Assembly (NCBI GenBank): GCA_946122785.1
Contig: CAMGYJ010000007.1
Coordinates: forward strand, 8,842,727-8,906,726
Length of the DNA stretch: 64,000 nucleotides
From: Linum tenue
Lineage: Eukaryota > Streptophyta > Magnoliopsida > Malpighiales > Linaceae
Direction: 5' to 3'
Shown: piece after piece, positions 10,443 to 21,943 of the stretch
Layout of the letters: each line of letters starts with the position of its first letter
How positions within the stretch are numbered: position 1 is the stretch's first letter
The notes under the pieces: model-generated
Told to the model about the DNA's origin: nothing
Databases searched by the model: none
What the model saw: only the letters and a program-made list of their open reading frames with translations
Position numbers and translations under genes: made by a program

Positions 10443-13185
10443 ATCTAGATATTCTCTTCCTGTTCTGATTTCCATAATATTATTAGTAGTCGTAGTAGTA
10501 TCATTAGTACTGTTTCTCTTTGTTCTCTCTTTCCAAACCCAGAAAAAGGAGAAGAGAACCTTATCTGTAACAGTTATGCGTATCGCTAGCTGATCCGGTT
10601 GGTGTGCTCTGTTCATCATGATCCAAATTAGAGAGCCATATAATCAACGTTAAGTATCTGTATTATGATATTAATTGACATATTGTTATCCATCGATCGA
10701 CCTCTCAGTGCTTTTGCTAATCATTAGAAGATTGACATGTTAATGTTATCTCCAACATATACATCCTTCAATTAGGGGTGGGCAGGCGTTGATGGTTAAT
10801 CCGCGGTTTGACATCAATCCAGCCACAGATAATCCAAATCATAGTGAATGTGTGATTTGTTGTGGGTGGCTTGTAAATTGACAAATCTCCTACCTGTACT
10901 TATTCGGATTAGGTGGTGGGTGAATTGCGAGTCATCGAAAATCCGCAACATATTTTCACATGACAAAAATTTGTTTCTTGTTTATAATATGAAACAGTCA
11001 TCATATTTTCTAACCAAAGGTGGAGAATTAATAAATAATATTTTTTACTAGTTGTTACTATTAGTATTGGTTACTATGTTGTGTAATGTCCATTAGACAT
11101 TAGTTATTGTTTCAGTTTTATCGGAAGTCCGCGAAGGGACGTAACATCCACTAGATATTGGGATGCAAATTGTAAACTATTAATTGTATCAATGTCGCAA
11201 AATGCACCAATTTTCTCTATACTAATATTGGTTGATGAAGCAACAAAAATTCTGATGCAAATACTACACGTATCCACACGAAACAATGCGAGGTGGAAAA
11301 CATCTAAATTGTTAGAATTCTCTTGCTAATTTGTGAGAAACTTATTATAAATGTTAGTAAACTTTGTTAATGGGTAGTTGGAGAATTGCTTTTGCAAATT
11401 AACCCACAATCTAATCGCACTCATCTATCACTCACCCAACCCAACCTAAAATAAAATGTGAGTAGATAGGGGTTACAATCATATCAATTCGCTCGTAACA
11501 AAACTCATCCAACCTGCCCACTGCCTAACCCATCCCTATTCAACTGTTCATCACGATGCACGGTTAACCTCTTTCTTATTGTAAAGGGGACCGATCGAGT
11601 ATATATCATCCCTAGCTAATATTCTAGTACGTACTCTTTGGTTCTAATTAATCCCAATCAACCAAGATGGGCAGGCATCAGGCATAATAGTTATAGTCCG
11701 CAGAGCTGCTCTATCGTACGGTATATCTAGGATGATGAAGAGCATCATATATGCCTTGTGTTTGAAGCTTTGGCTCAATTTAACAAGAACCAATCCAGAA
11801 TAGAAACCAAAAAAGGTGCTAGTCATCACTCAGGTGTTGGAGTCTTGTCCAGCATCTAGTGTGTATGTCTAAATGATGTTTAGATGGTTTTAGTAGAAAT
11901 AACAATTGTATAGATCACTTTTGCTTTAGTTTAATTTCAAATTATTAATAACTTAGCTAAACCTTAACAACAAGTATAATATATGTTATGGTTTTTTTAG
12001 AATCATAAGTTTATAGAAGTCATGGTTATTGTTGTTGCTTCGTAGTCAACGATGGTGAAGAGCAGGTCGGGTCGACCGGAGCTAGAGAAGAATTGAAGAA
12101 GACGTGGATTGTGGTTGCTTTGCGATCGAATGCGTCGAAAAGCATAGCTGCAAAATTCGTGGATTGTGGCCAATGTATTTAAAACTATGATATTCAACAA
12201 AGAAGTGTTGTAATGACCTAGAAACGTAAAAGCGTAAACTTTAAACATTAAAGTGCGATGTTGACTATATTATATAGTAAGAAAAAGCGTGATTTTACGT
12301 AGAAGTGTTTTGATGACATATAAGGTTTAAAGCGCAATTTTGACTACATTGATTGTGACTGCTCTGCAAGGACAAAAAATGGGGCAGAGGACAAAAGGGA
12401 TGGAGCGAAGAGGAGAAGATATTGCAATTTCGAAGTTTTGAGTCTTTGTCACATTAACCTAGAATTTCAATTTCGGATCGAGGAAGGAGTGAAGGACACG
12501 TCGTCTATATGACACCTGGAGATGACATCATTTTGGGCAGATTATCTACAATTTTTAAATACTTAGTTTTGCCAGCGCGCTCAATTGTGTCTCACTGTAA
12601 GGTTGTAAACTTCTAATTGTATGTCTAACTAGGGTCATGGCGAGCGTTTTGTCACTGTTCAGCGCTTAGGCGCGCCTAGACATATGTGGAATGATGTCTT
12701 CTTGAACTCTAACATATCCTAGTATGACTCAAATGTAAAAAAAAAAAAAAAAACTTATTAGTATATAACATTGTACTAAATGAGGGTTATTTTCCAACAC
12801 TGAAGTTAAGATTTTAGTTGTACTCGAGTTGCATTTTGGTTTTAAAATGAGGGTTACGTTTCGTATGTTAAGTCATACGATTGCAATAACTCAATCATTT
12901 AAAAAATACAAAATTAATGTCGCACTTTGACAAGTATTTTATCTTTAAAGATAAATCTATCAAAAAACTTGTATAAGAACATAAATAAGGTAGAAAAAAA
13001 TCTAAAAATTAAAAATATATATATTTGAAATTAGTGTAAATCTAAGTAACACAATGTGTTGACTCAAATAACTCACAACCCGAAAAACTGAACACCCACA
13101 ACCCAATAAACTCTAAAGTCAACTAACTTATAACTCGAATCCACCAATCCGAACCCGAACATGTGCGATTGACACCTCTATATAC
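10443..13185. other. Gene-poor interval of unit 1
   Basis: No supportable gene. It includes GTTGATGGT at 10788-10796, the empty site of the unit-2 insertion 46638-47763, and CAATG at 13052-13056, the empty site of the chimeric retroelement 55572-60544. Short open frames at 11644 and 12003 are broken or altered in unit 2. Confidence 0.6.
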
Positions 13186-13191
13186 GAGGAG

Positions 13192-13746
13192 ATGCAAGAA
13201 GATCTCATGAAAGAAATTGCTTGGCAACTTGCTCTCCAATCCGTGCTAGAAGAAGAAGAGCAAGAAAGGGTGCAGAAAGAGGTTGTGGAGGATGACGAAA
13301 GCGAAGCAGGAGGAGTTCTTGATCATTTCCCAGGGGTGATACCACATGAAGAAGGAAGGGAGGTTGAAGGAGCAATTGGCGTCCAGGCCGAGGACGAAGT
13401 TGAGGTGGAAGAGGCTTGCACCGGCCATGAGTTACATGTGATATCTCCACCAAACTTCGAGGAATTGCTCAGCAAGGACCCATTTGCAGTGTCTCTTTGC
13501 CAGACCAAGGCCACATCGACATCGGTCCCTCTTGGTGGACGCGATGGTGGCCAATCAATGCTGTCTTATCTGGTTTGGGGCAATGAGACGAGAGAAGAGA
13601 AGAAGAGGTCTCGAGGGTGGAGACTTCATCTGCATCAAGTGCACGAGCCTTCATCACCTGCCGCACCACATGCTCGTGACTTGAGACTCCACCTCATCGA
13701 CGAGAACCTCAACTTCAAGGAGGTTTTGGGGTGGACCGAAACTTAG
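13192..13746 (+). pseudogene. Retroelement 3' ORF fragment (Gypsy A)
   Basis: A 184-aa open frame, strongly acidic at its N-terminal half (runs of Glu/Asp up to about residue 75). It has no recognisable protease, RT or integrase motif. The frame continues upstream in-phase to the truncation point, so the methionine at 13192 is probably internal. It sits where the protease ORF sits in the element at 47874, just upstream of the conserved AAGCGCTT plus hairpin, so it is the last ORF of this Athila-type subfamily. Its role is unknown; it may be an acidic tail of the polyprotein or an env-position ORF. Confidence 0.5.
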
Positions 13747-13775
13747 GAGCCATCGTCCGGCTCACGACGTGAAAG

Positions 13776-13801
13776 AAGCGCTTGTTGGGAGGCAACCCAA
13801 C
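13776..13801 (+). promoter_or_regulatory. Conserved post-ORF hairpin, Gypsy A
   Basis: The palindrome AAGCGCTT (13776-13783) is followed directly by the stem GTTGGG, loop AGGCAA and stem CCCAAC (13784-13801), starting 38 nt after the stop codon. The same design with a different but paired stem occurs after the last ORF of the two other Athila-type elements here (20286-20311 and 52127-52152). Its function is unknown. Confidence 0.75.
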
Positions 13802-14083
13802 CATTCGGTTTGCATTTCTTTCCCTATTACTCTTCGGTTGAGTCAGTTTTGTTCTTTGATTTTAGAGTCAATAACTCAACCTTTGTGAGATTTTGTGTGG
13901 TGTTTGTGTTCTGATTACTCTCTCCTCCTGGAATACATCGCCTGCCCCGTCCACCATCATTCACCCTTGATCTGGTAACTTCGTTCTACCCTCCTTATCT
14001 TTCCTCCATTGAGGACAATGTCGTGCTTAAGTGTGGGGGGATGTTCGATTATGTATGCGTGTCAATGGTTGGCTGTTTGTGTG

Positions 14084-14129
14084 CTTGGAGCCTAGTCCAC
14101 TGCCCAAATTTCGATTTGAGGGCTCCAAG
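14084..14129 (+). promoter_or_regulatory. Second conserved 3'-region hairpin, Gypsy A
   Basis: A 9-bp outer stem, CTTGGAGCC with GGCTCCAAG, encloses about 28 nt. Inside is CAAAT-TTCG-ATTTG, a 5-bp stem with a UUCG-type tetraloop. The element at 47874 has the same outer stem and an inner stem of different sequence (53003-53050). It lies about 45 bp after the TTAAGTGTGGGGGG signature. Confidence 0.65.
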
Positions 14130-15109
14130 TACGTGTTTCCTTGCAAATTGCCTGCTCAGTATGCTTTGAATTGACAGTCTCTATAGTAATGTGCAACCTA
14201 GGGAGGTAGTGTAGCACTGTGGAGGATGTTGAAGTATAAGATTTTTCCTATCTAGCTCTTTGCTGTGTCAGTTGATTTTGTGAATTAGTGGAGCTAGGAC
14301 CGTTGAATTCATGTGGTAATGGTGACTCTATGTGGATTGTGTTTTGGACTCGTGTATCGAACAGGGTGCTCATATAGAAAATGGGAAGCAGTTGGTCCTC
14401 CATGTCAAAATCATTGAAATCTTAAACATGGGGTAAGCCCAACGTGTGTGGCACCGTTCATTGCACAAAATCGGGTTTTGGAAGAGATTTTAGTGATCCT
14501 TAGTGGGGTACTCCTACAAGGTGAAGCTAAGCTGTCTCTAGTACAAGTAAAATTTTCACCCGTTGAACGGTTTGCCTACTCGAGGATGTGTTTTTAAGGG
14601 CACGGATAGAGCTTCCGACCCCCCTTAATTTCATTGACCCTCCACACGAGTTGAGGAAAAGGAGTTAAAAGAAGTACTCTGGCGAGCGCCAGATGTACAG
14701 AAATTGCTCTTGCTCGACTAATAAGGGTCGACCGTGCAAAAGACTGCAGTTGGAACCCCCGCTAAGTGAATAAAAAGAAAAAAAAAAGTAAGTAAAATGA
14801 AAGTGAAAAAGGGGTTCCAACGGTGAAATGAAATGAAAGAGCACCCCGGTACAACAAGTCCTTGGTTGTGAATGGTGTGAGTCCCTTTATCCATGAACTG
14901 ACTGTCTTACTTCTACTTCTTCTCATGATCCTGGCTTGAGTCTTGTACTCGCATTGAGAGAGATAGGGAACGTCTTAGAAGACCAGTTGACCTCGTAAGC
15001 TGCTATATGATCTAGGAAATCCTCTACCGACGATCGGGGTTGTTTGTTGCTATAGAGTTCTGGAGAGCTGCATTGGTTTGAGTTAGGTTTGCTTGGGGAC
15101 AAGCAAACG

Positions 15110-15127
15110 GTTAAGTGTGGGGGGATT
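15110..15127 (+). other. Polypurine tract, Gypsy A
   Basis: GTTAAGTGTGGGGGGATT lies directly before the LTR start TGATGACTCG. A purine-rich tract of this kind primes plus-strand synthesis in LTR retrotransposons. Confidence 0.75.
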
Positions 15128-16558
15128 TGATGACTCGATATTTGCACATGTTTTCCCCTGTGTTTCTTGATCGTTTGAGCTTTAATTATCACATCTTTGG
15201 CCTATTTTACGCTAGGTTGTGTTCCTTTGTCATATTTCAGGTCCTAGCACATAAAGTGAAGCATAGGCGCAAAGTTCAAGTCAATCAGAGATCAATTGAC
15301 GATTCGGGAGAAGAAACTCGGGTATGACCTGAAGAAGAATGGATTTCTACCTCACTTCATGAACAAAGAATCATGCAAGCTTGTTATGAAATGAAAGAGG
15401 ACGAGACTACGAGCGTCTGGGATCAAACGGCGACTGATTCGGAGTCCGGACGAGGGAGAAACGAAGCATTGAACAGGCTCGGCAGTGAAAACACGGGCAG
15501 TAGGCCTTCAGAACACGGCCGTGTTCTGTGACCGTGTTTTTACTGCCGAGAGCTGATTTGAGTTTGGCCAACTCGAGCTGAAAACACGGGCGGGCTGAGG
15601 CAAAGCACGGCCGTGCCCTCGACCGTGTTTTGCCCAGAATCGGGTTTTTTAACCCAAATTCGAGCCAAAGGAGAGGGAGAGCTGGGTTTTGGATCCCAAA
15701 CACCCAAGGGACGAACCCTAGAGAGAGAGAGAGCGACTTGGGAACATTCTTGGAGCTATTTTGGAGGATTTCTTCGCCATTGGAGCTCGGGAATCAAGCC
15801 CGGACTTGAAGACTGATCATCTGAAGATTCTTACTGCAGTCTCTCTCTTCTCTATGGAGTAACTTCCCTTCACTTAGGTTTTGAGGAACCCTAGCTATGT
15901 TTGTTTGATTGGATGATTGTATGAGTACTCTGACTTGATAATCTTGAGTTCATATTCAATCTATGCATGTTTTCACGATTCAATTCTGCTTTAGTCGAGA
16001 TTATTGATTCTGCTTTGATCCTATGAGAGCGAATACCTGATTAGGTCAATAGAGCACCATAGATTGATAGTAGTGGATCGATTGCTTTAGTCGAGGGTTG
16101 ATTCACTGCTTTGTATCGATTGAGAACCTCATTTGATAGAGGGAATCTAGTTCAGAACGCCTTGATCGGTTGTTCTAGAGAAGGATACGTCCCTCTAGGC
16201 AATTGACTCAAGAGGGCCTTGTTCCTTTAGTCGAGACTCAAGGTCTAGTCAAGGATTCTCCGCATTGTGAATGAAAGTGAAACAAGTTAGAAATCATCAA
16301 TCATTAATCTGGCTAGTGGCTAGGGGGAATCATACCTAAGTGAGTTCCCAACCTGTAATTAGATTAACTTTAACTGTAGTTTGCTAGAGTAGTTTTAGTT
16401 CTTTCATCTTAATCTGTTTTGCTAGATAATGAACTGAAGCTGAGTAATAGTAACTCTAGAGACCCGTGGATTCGATATTTATTACTTGAGCCACTATACT
16501 GCAGTCCCTTTCATTGGTTACACTTGGCCATTGTTAGGAGTTGTGTCATAGCGAGCCA
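15128..16558 (+). repeat. 3' LTR of Gypsy A
   Basis: A 1431-bp LTR. It starts TGATGACTCG and ends GAGCCA, aligned with the 47874 LTR through the shared stretches CACGCTAGGTTGTG-like (near 15210) and CATTGGTTACACTTGGCC (near 16513). It contains the perfect 16-bp palindrome GAACACGGCCGTGTTC (15511-15526) and GCACGGCCGTGC (15605-15616). No coding capacity. Confidence 0.8.
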
Positions 16559-17479
16559 GATGCAAGATAGTCCTAAGTAGGAATTAGGGTTTCAGTCGAA
16601 TACCCTGCCTGATTGGATGTGAGTCGTTCGTTGCATATGGTCATCCTTTATGCTGTTGGGTTTCTAATTATTTATGTTAACACCGAGTTTGAGGTTTGGT
16701 TTGACAGTCTGGAAGGTCGATCATGCTTGTGGCATTTTGACAGTAGTGATGATCTCTAGATATGAAGAGCATGGAATAAGGGTCTGGTTGGTCTGATCAT
16801 ACTTTCTTAATTTCCCGGTAAATTCAATGCATATAGTTCTGACGTCTGACCGACCTTTGCCTTTTAAATTTCCATCTTCCCTAATACTTTTGCTTTGTTT
16901 CTTTTCTTGTTCTAAAGTTGCATACCATAGTCAGAATTCAATTTTCAATTCAGAGTTCATATGCCTATCCTGATTGATCATTACTGTCTTCGGAGTTCTC
17001 CACTGATTATGTTATAAGAGTTCAACCATGATTTTTAAAGTGACTACATGATTCTGGGTAGGGACATCTTAGACTTGCTTAGACTTATATGCAATATATA
17101 AACACTTTTCTTCAAGAGTTTTGCAGGCTGCAATTTTTATCAAGTTTCATCAGAGGCATGATTTTCGCATCACCCTAGCTGAGCAGCTACCTGCAGGTAC
17201 TAACGTTTGACGCCTCAATCACTGATTTAGGCTATTAATAGGTAGATTTGTGCCCATCTCATAATAGTTTCATCTTGATTTTGTACTTCTATGTATCTCT
17301 ATAGCAAACCGATAGGTTTTGGCGTTAATAATCTTTTCAATTTGATGTAGGGTTTCTCTACAGATTGTATGAACATATAAGCGGCAGCAGCAGTGACAAC
17401 AATAGGCCAGCGTTGTCGAGGGATTTAGAATTTCCAGATTAGTTTGTTTAGGACACCAAAAATAGTTAGATGTGTAACT
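16559..17479. other. Unassigned stretch between Gypsy A and the CACTA end
   Basis: It resembles neither duplication unit nor the Gypsy LTRs. There is an exon-like block at about 17126-17196, with TTTTGCAG before it and GTACTAACG after it. A second splice-acceptor-like CTACAG is near 17363. It could be interior CACTA sequence carrying captured gene pieces, or old flanking DNA. I do not recognise a gene, and no long open frame exists. Confidence 0.3.
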
Positions 17480-17966
17480 ACTATATGTTTGATCGGAGTT
17501 TCATGCTACAAGAATATTAATTATTTCAACTATATGTTATTCAATATATTGATGAATAAATCATATTGGTCACAATATGCAGTTATGGCAACATACGTTC
17601 GTCCTAATATACAGTTATGACAAATATATTTGTCACATAATGCATTTATGACAAAATTTGTTCGTCACAATTATGTAAAGTAAAAATATAATGGTGTAAT
17701 ATGACGAACAATTCTATCAAAATTATGACAAAATATGTCGTCATAACATCTCTGTTTGTCACAATAGACTACCCAGAACCTCAGCTATACTGAAAGCAAA
17801 TGTGACAACCTTCTTTTAAAATTTTGTCACATTTGACCTATCCTGACGGCGATAAAATGACAAACCTTTGTGACAACACTTTTTGTCATATTATACCTAG
17901 TATGACAAAATTGGTATCTAATATGACAAAATTGCCTCGTCATAAAAGGCCGAATTTGTTGTAGTG
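17480..17966 (-). mobile_element. CACTA (En/Spm) transposon terminus
   Basis: On the minus strand the element begins CACTACAACAAATTCGGCC at 17966. This CACTA-type terminus is followed by about 450 bp of subterminal repeats made of TATGACAAAAT and GTGACGAACAAA-like words in both orientations. It interrupts the truncated LTR of the palindromic Gypsy at 17967. The other CACTA terminus and the rest of that LTR are not in the window, so only one end survives here. Confidence 0.75.
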
Positions 17967-18001
17967 AATTCAAGAATCCGATATATTAAAGCCGATTATC
18001 A

Positions 18002-19230
18002 CAACCCCACACTCAATTGTTGCTTGTCCCTAAGAAACGACTCAAATAACACATACACAAAACTAACCAAACAATGACACACCACAGACTCACTAATCCA
18101 ACACTCAAACAAAACAAAATTTTCCTTGTACTCTTGTTGTAATCAGTAGTTTCTTTCTTAAAATACGAGATGTGCTTTGATGATCATACCTTTCACCCCA
18201 CACTCAAGGTATTTGCAACCATTAACCATTGACTGACTCAAATCCATCCAAAAACTCAAATAGCAACACTCAATTTCGATCGTCGGTAGTGGGTGGTTAA
18301 CAACTTATGGTGCAACAATTATTAGGAGAATCTGACCACATCAGTGAGGTGCATATCTCGTGAGGACAGTCTGGCTTACTCACACCAATCATAAGCAATT
18401 AATTAAGCATGAGCCTAAAAAACAAATGGGGGAAGCCTTTCGCAAACATGATTTTACTTTAAGCACATCACTACCTTTTATGACAAGGAGATACTTTCTC
18501 TCTTTCTGCTTTTGCTTGCCGAGTGGTCGTATTTAGTACAAGTGGGATTTGTTTCTTACTACCGATGACCGAGCAAGAGCAATTTCTGCTTCTTAGCACT
18601 CGCATAAGGGCTTCTTTGAACTCCTTTTCCTCGGTCCGTGTGGAGGGTCATTGCATCCTCAAATGACACTTCACTCTACTAGGGATCGTACTTGATAAGC
18701 AACATCGTACGGTCGTGAACCGATTCTCAATTGAATCTTTCCTCATCCCCATGTGCAATGAGTGATTGCCTCACACGATTTTGGCATTTTTGCCCACACT
18801 TTAATTGTTATGGCAACTTCCTTATATTTTACTTGTCAGGTAGTGTTTTCTTTTATAAAGATACAGTTCACCCCATCATAAAACCTTTCAAAACAGAGAG
18901 ACTCAATGCAAAGTCAAAAGCCCACAATTGATGCAAGTAAGCACGGTATCCAAACATGTCGAATGGTCAATGTTCTCCACCTAACTACTTCACCAAAAGT
19001 CATTACACTATCCTCACAAAAGAGACTGTTGCTAAAAGAGTTTGCTCATTCAAAGCATATCGAGTCAGTCAAAACATTTAAGCTCATTGTGAAGAACCAT
19101 GCAATTCCACACTAGTGGGGTGATTTCGATGATTTCATTCAAGCACAAACTCATTTCACACGCATCAAGGTCATTTACATCATGTTACCACAAGAGTACA
19201 AGGTTTTGTTTTTAATTTTTCTGATTTTTA
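18002..19230. repeat. Left arm of Gypsy B inverted repeat
   Basis: About 1.23 kb of 3' non-coding retroelement sequence, near-identical in reverse to 20711-21943. In the minus orientation it ends in the polypurine tract next to the 3' LTR start. Identical open frames in the two arms (18731-18931 with 21011-21211, and 18906-19115 with 20827-21036) reflect the duplication and are not genes. Confidence 0.9.
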
Positions 19231-19231
19231 G

Positions 19232-20251
19232 GTGTTTGTGAACAGAGGCCTTGTGAATATCTTCAAGCAACTTCATATTAACATACCCTTGGCGGAGGCA
19301 CTTGAACAGATGCCTACATATGCTAAATTTTTAAAGGAGTTACTGACTAAGAAGCGCAAATGGGCTGATCTGGAGAAGATAACCCTTACTTCCGAATGTA
19401 GTGTTGTGATTCAGAATAAATTACCAGAAAAGAGGGATGATCCGGACAGCTTCACCATTCCATGTGTCATTGGAGGTACAGAATTCAATAAATCACTTTG
19501 TGATCTTGGAGCAGGAATTAATTTGATGCCATACTCAGTCTACAAGAAATTGGGATTGGGAGATGTTCTTAAGCCTACTCGGATCACTCTCCAATTGGCT
19601 GATCGATCAGTAAAAATTCCAAAAGGAGTGGTGGAGAATGTATTGGTGAAGGTGGGGAAGTTTATTCTCCCAACAGATTTTGTAATTCTGGAGATGGAAG
19701 ATGATCGGGGAGTGCCTCTCATTCTTGGGAGACCTTTTCTAGCCACTGGCGATGCACTCATCGATGTCAGGAGAGGCAAACTGACATTCCGAGTAGGTAA
19801 GGAGGAGGAAATTTTTAATGTCTTTCAAGTTGATCATAATCACGATGCATTTGATGACTTTGAAAGTGGAGCTCGAGAAAGGAAAAATTCCTCTTCCTGT
19901 GATAGTGGACCATCCGAAGAACTATCACCTATCCTATCTGCTCAGATTCTGAAATCAAAGCAAGGGCAGAAATCCTTGCCAGGTCACCTCAAGTATAGAT
20001 ATTTGGGTAAGGATTTCAATCTTCCTGTTATTATTCCTTCTTCACTGACATTGAAACAGGAAGAGTACCTGCTTGAGGCGCTGCAGTACCACCTACGCCT
20101 CACTAAAGGGTCTAACATGCCAGCTAAGAAGGTCATACCCAATTTTCGCACACCTGGCCCTGCAGAGGTGACTCATATGTTGGATGGAGGTTATGCGTTC
20201 TATCATTGCTCGGGAGGGTATTCTGGATACCTTTCCATACCCATTGGTTGA
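19232..20251 (+). pseudogene. Athila-type retroviral-like aspartic protease segment (Gypsy B)
   Basis: A 339-codon frame opening at a GTG right at the arm junction, so its upstream part is lost. It shows the aspartic protease core SLCDLGAGINLMPYS near residues 86-100 and the flap/C-terminal signature VPLILGRPFLATGDALIDV near 159-177, as in Athila gag-pol proteins. The first 40 residues match the linker before protease in the 47874 element. The frame ends before any RT motif and is followed by the AAGCGCTT hairpin. It is inverted relative to the gag of the same element, so the two cannot be made as one polyprotein. Confidence 0.8.
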
Positions 20252-20285
20252 AAGCTCCATAAACGTCAGGCTGAGGAAGTTAAAC

Positions 20286-20311
20286 AAGCGCTTCTTGGGA
20301 GGCAACCCAAG
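20286..20311 (+). promoter_or_regulatory. Conserved post-ORF hairpin, Gypsy B
   Basis: AAGCGCTT (20286-20293) is followed by CTTGGG-AGGCAA-CCCAAG (20294-20311), 43 nt after the protease stop. The outer stem pair is flipped (C-G instead of G-C) relative to the element at 13186, so pairing is kept by two compensating changes. Confidence 0.75.
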
Positions 20312-20562
20312 GTAAGTTTTCTTTTCTTTATTTTTCTTTTTCGTTGTGTCAAACCGTGCATGTTTAGATTAGGAGTTGAACATTAGGGACAATGTTCCAT
20401 CCTGAGTGTGGGTGGCGAGTCTTAGTGTTTGTTTGTTCCTTTTGTCATGTGGTCGGTAAAAAAAAACCCAAAAAAAAAAGAATTTTGCCATTAGGTTGAG
20501 CACAGCCAACTGCATGCAGTTTGCCTGTGTAAAAAGCAGGTTGCCTGTGCAAAGCTAATGGC

Positions 20563-20858
20563 CTAAAATCAGAAAAATTAAAAACAAAACCTTGTACTCT
20601 TGTGGTAACATGATGTAAATGACCGTGATGCGTGTGAAATGAGTTTGTGCTTGAATGAAATCATCGAAATCACCCCACTAGTGTGGAATTGCATGGTTCT
20701 TCACAATGAGCTAAAAATCAGAAAAATTAAAAACAAAACCTTGTACTCTTGTGGTAACATGATGTAAATGACCGTGATGCGTGTGAAATGAGTTTGTGCT
20801 TGAATGAAATCATCGAAATCACCCCACTAGTGTGGAATTGCATGGTTCTTCACAATGA
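20563..20858 (+). repeat. 148-bp tandem duplication
   Basis: A unit from CTAAAATCAGAAAAATT to CACAATGAG occurs twice (about 20563-20710 and 20711-20858). The second copy belongs to the right inverted arm. The boundary at CTAAAAATCAG is also where the left arm meets the protease segment (19230), so this site was a recurrent junction. Confidence 0.8.
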
Positions 20859-21943
20859 GCTTAAATGTTTTGACTGACTCGATATGCTTTGAATGAGCAA
20901 ACTCTTTTAGCAACAGTCTCTTTTGTGAGGATAGTGTAATGACTTTTGGTGAAGTAGTTAGGTGGAGAACATTGACCATTCGACATGTTTGGATACCGTG
21001 CTTACTTGCATCAATTGTGGGCTTTTGACTTTGCATTGAGTCTCTCTGTTTTGAAAGGTTTTATGATGGGGTGAACTGTATCTTTATAAAAGAAAACACT
21101 ACCTGACAAGTAAAATATAAGGAAGTTGCCATAACAATTAAAGTGTGGGCAAAAATGCCAAAATCGTGTGAGGCAATCACTCATTGCACATGGGGATGAG
21201 GAAAGATTCAATTGAGAATCGGTTCACGACCGTACGATGTTGCTTATCAAGTACGATCCCTAGTAGAGTGAAGTGTCATTTGAGGATGCAATGACCCTCC
21301 ACACGGACCGAGGAAAAGGAGTTAAAAGAAGCCCTTATGCGAGTGCTAAGAAGCAGAAATTGCTCTTGCTCGGTCATCGGTAGTAAGAAACAAATCCCAC
21401 TTGTACTAAATACGACCACTCGGCAAGCAAAAGCAGAAAGAGAGAAAGTATCTCCTTGTCATAAAAGGTAGTGATGTGCTTAAAGTAAAATCATGTTTGC
21501 GAAAGGCTTCCCCCATTTGTTTTTTAGGCTCATGCTTAATTAATTGCTTATGATTGGTGTGAGTAAGCCAGACTGTCCTCACGAGATATGCACCTCACTG
21601 ATGTGGTCAGATTCTCCTAATAATTGTTGCACCATAAGTTGTTAACCACCCACTACCGACGATCGAAATTGAGTGTTGCTATTTGAGTTTTTGGATGGAT
21701 TTGAGTCAGTCAATGGTTAATGGTTGCAAATACCTTGAGTGTGGGGTGAAAGGTATGATCATCAAAGCACATCTCGTATTTTAAGAAAGAAACTACTGAT
21801 TACAACAAGAGTACAAGGAAAATTTTGTTTTGTTTGAGTGTTGGATTAGTGAGTCTGTGGTGTGTCATTGTTTGGTTAGTTTTGTGTTTGTGTTATTTGA
21901 GTCGTTGCTTAGGGACAAGCAACAATTGAGTGTGGGGTTGACA
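20711..21943. repeat. Right arm of Gypsy B inverted repeat
   Basis: Reverse complement of 18002-19230. In the plus orientation it is the 3' non-coding region following the protease segment. It carries CCCTCCACACGGACCGAGG and AGAAATTGCTCTTGCTCG, shared with the 13186 element, and ends at the polypurine tract GAGTGTGGGGTTG. Confidence 0.9.

Larger units (their letters stand above)
713..13185 (+). repeat. Unit 1 of large direct segmental duplication
   Basis: Homology with unit 2 begins at CAAAAATTAATTAACG (713 here, 28502 there) and runs co-linearly until CTATATAC at 13185 (60695 there). Differences are a few substitutions, small indels and clean insertions. This unit alone holds the 9325-10432 element. 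It also keeps about 880 bp (near 3076-3950) and about 350 bp (near 10895-11245) that are missing from unit 2. No host gene was recognised in it: open frames are short and not conserved as proteins between the units. Confidence 0.9.
13186..16558 (+). mobile_element. 5'-truncated Athila-type Gypsy element (Gypsy A)
   Basis: Duplication homology stops at 13185 and retroelement sequence begins inside a coding region. Then follow a short 3' ORF, a long 3' non-coding region with the signature CAATGTCGTGCTTAAGTGTG, a polypurine tract and a full LTR. The 5' LTR, gag and RT/integrase are absent. The LTR ends at GCGAGCCA (16558), by alignment with the LTR of the element at 47874. The next bases (GATGCAAG) do not give a convincing TSD with the left side, so the left boundary is likely a deletion or recombination breakpoint. 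Confidence 0.75.

Noticed and set aside
13184..16567. TSD for Gypsy A from AGATGCAAG present at both sides (13190 and 16559)
   Set aside because: The left copy lies inside the retroelement ORF, not outside the element, so the match is probably chance or microhomology.
18731..21211. Two pairs of identical small proteins on opposite strands (18731/21011 and 18906/20827)
   Set aside because: They are the same non-coding 3' region read in both inverted arms; no start context, family or independent conservation.
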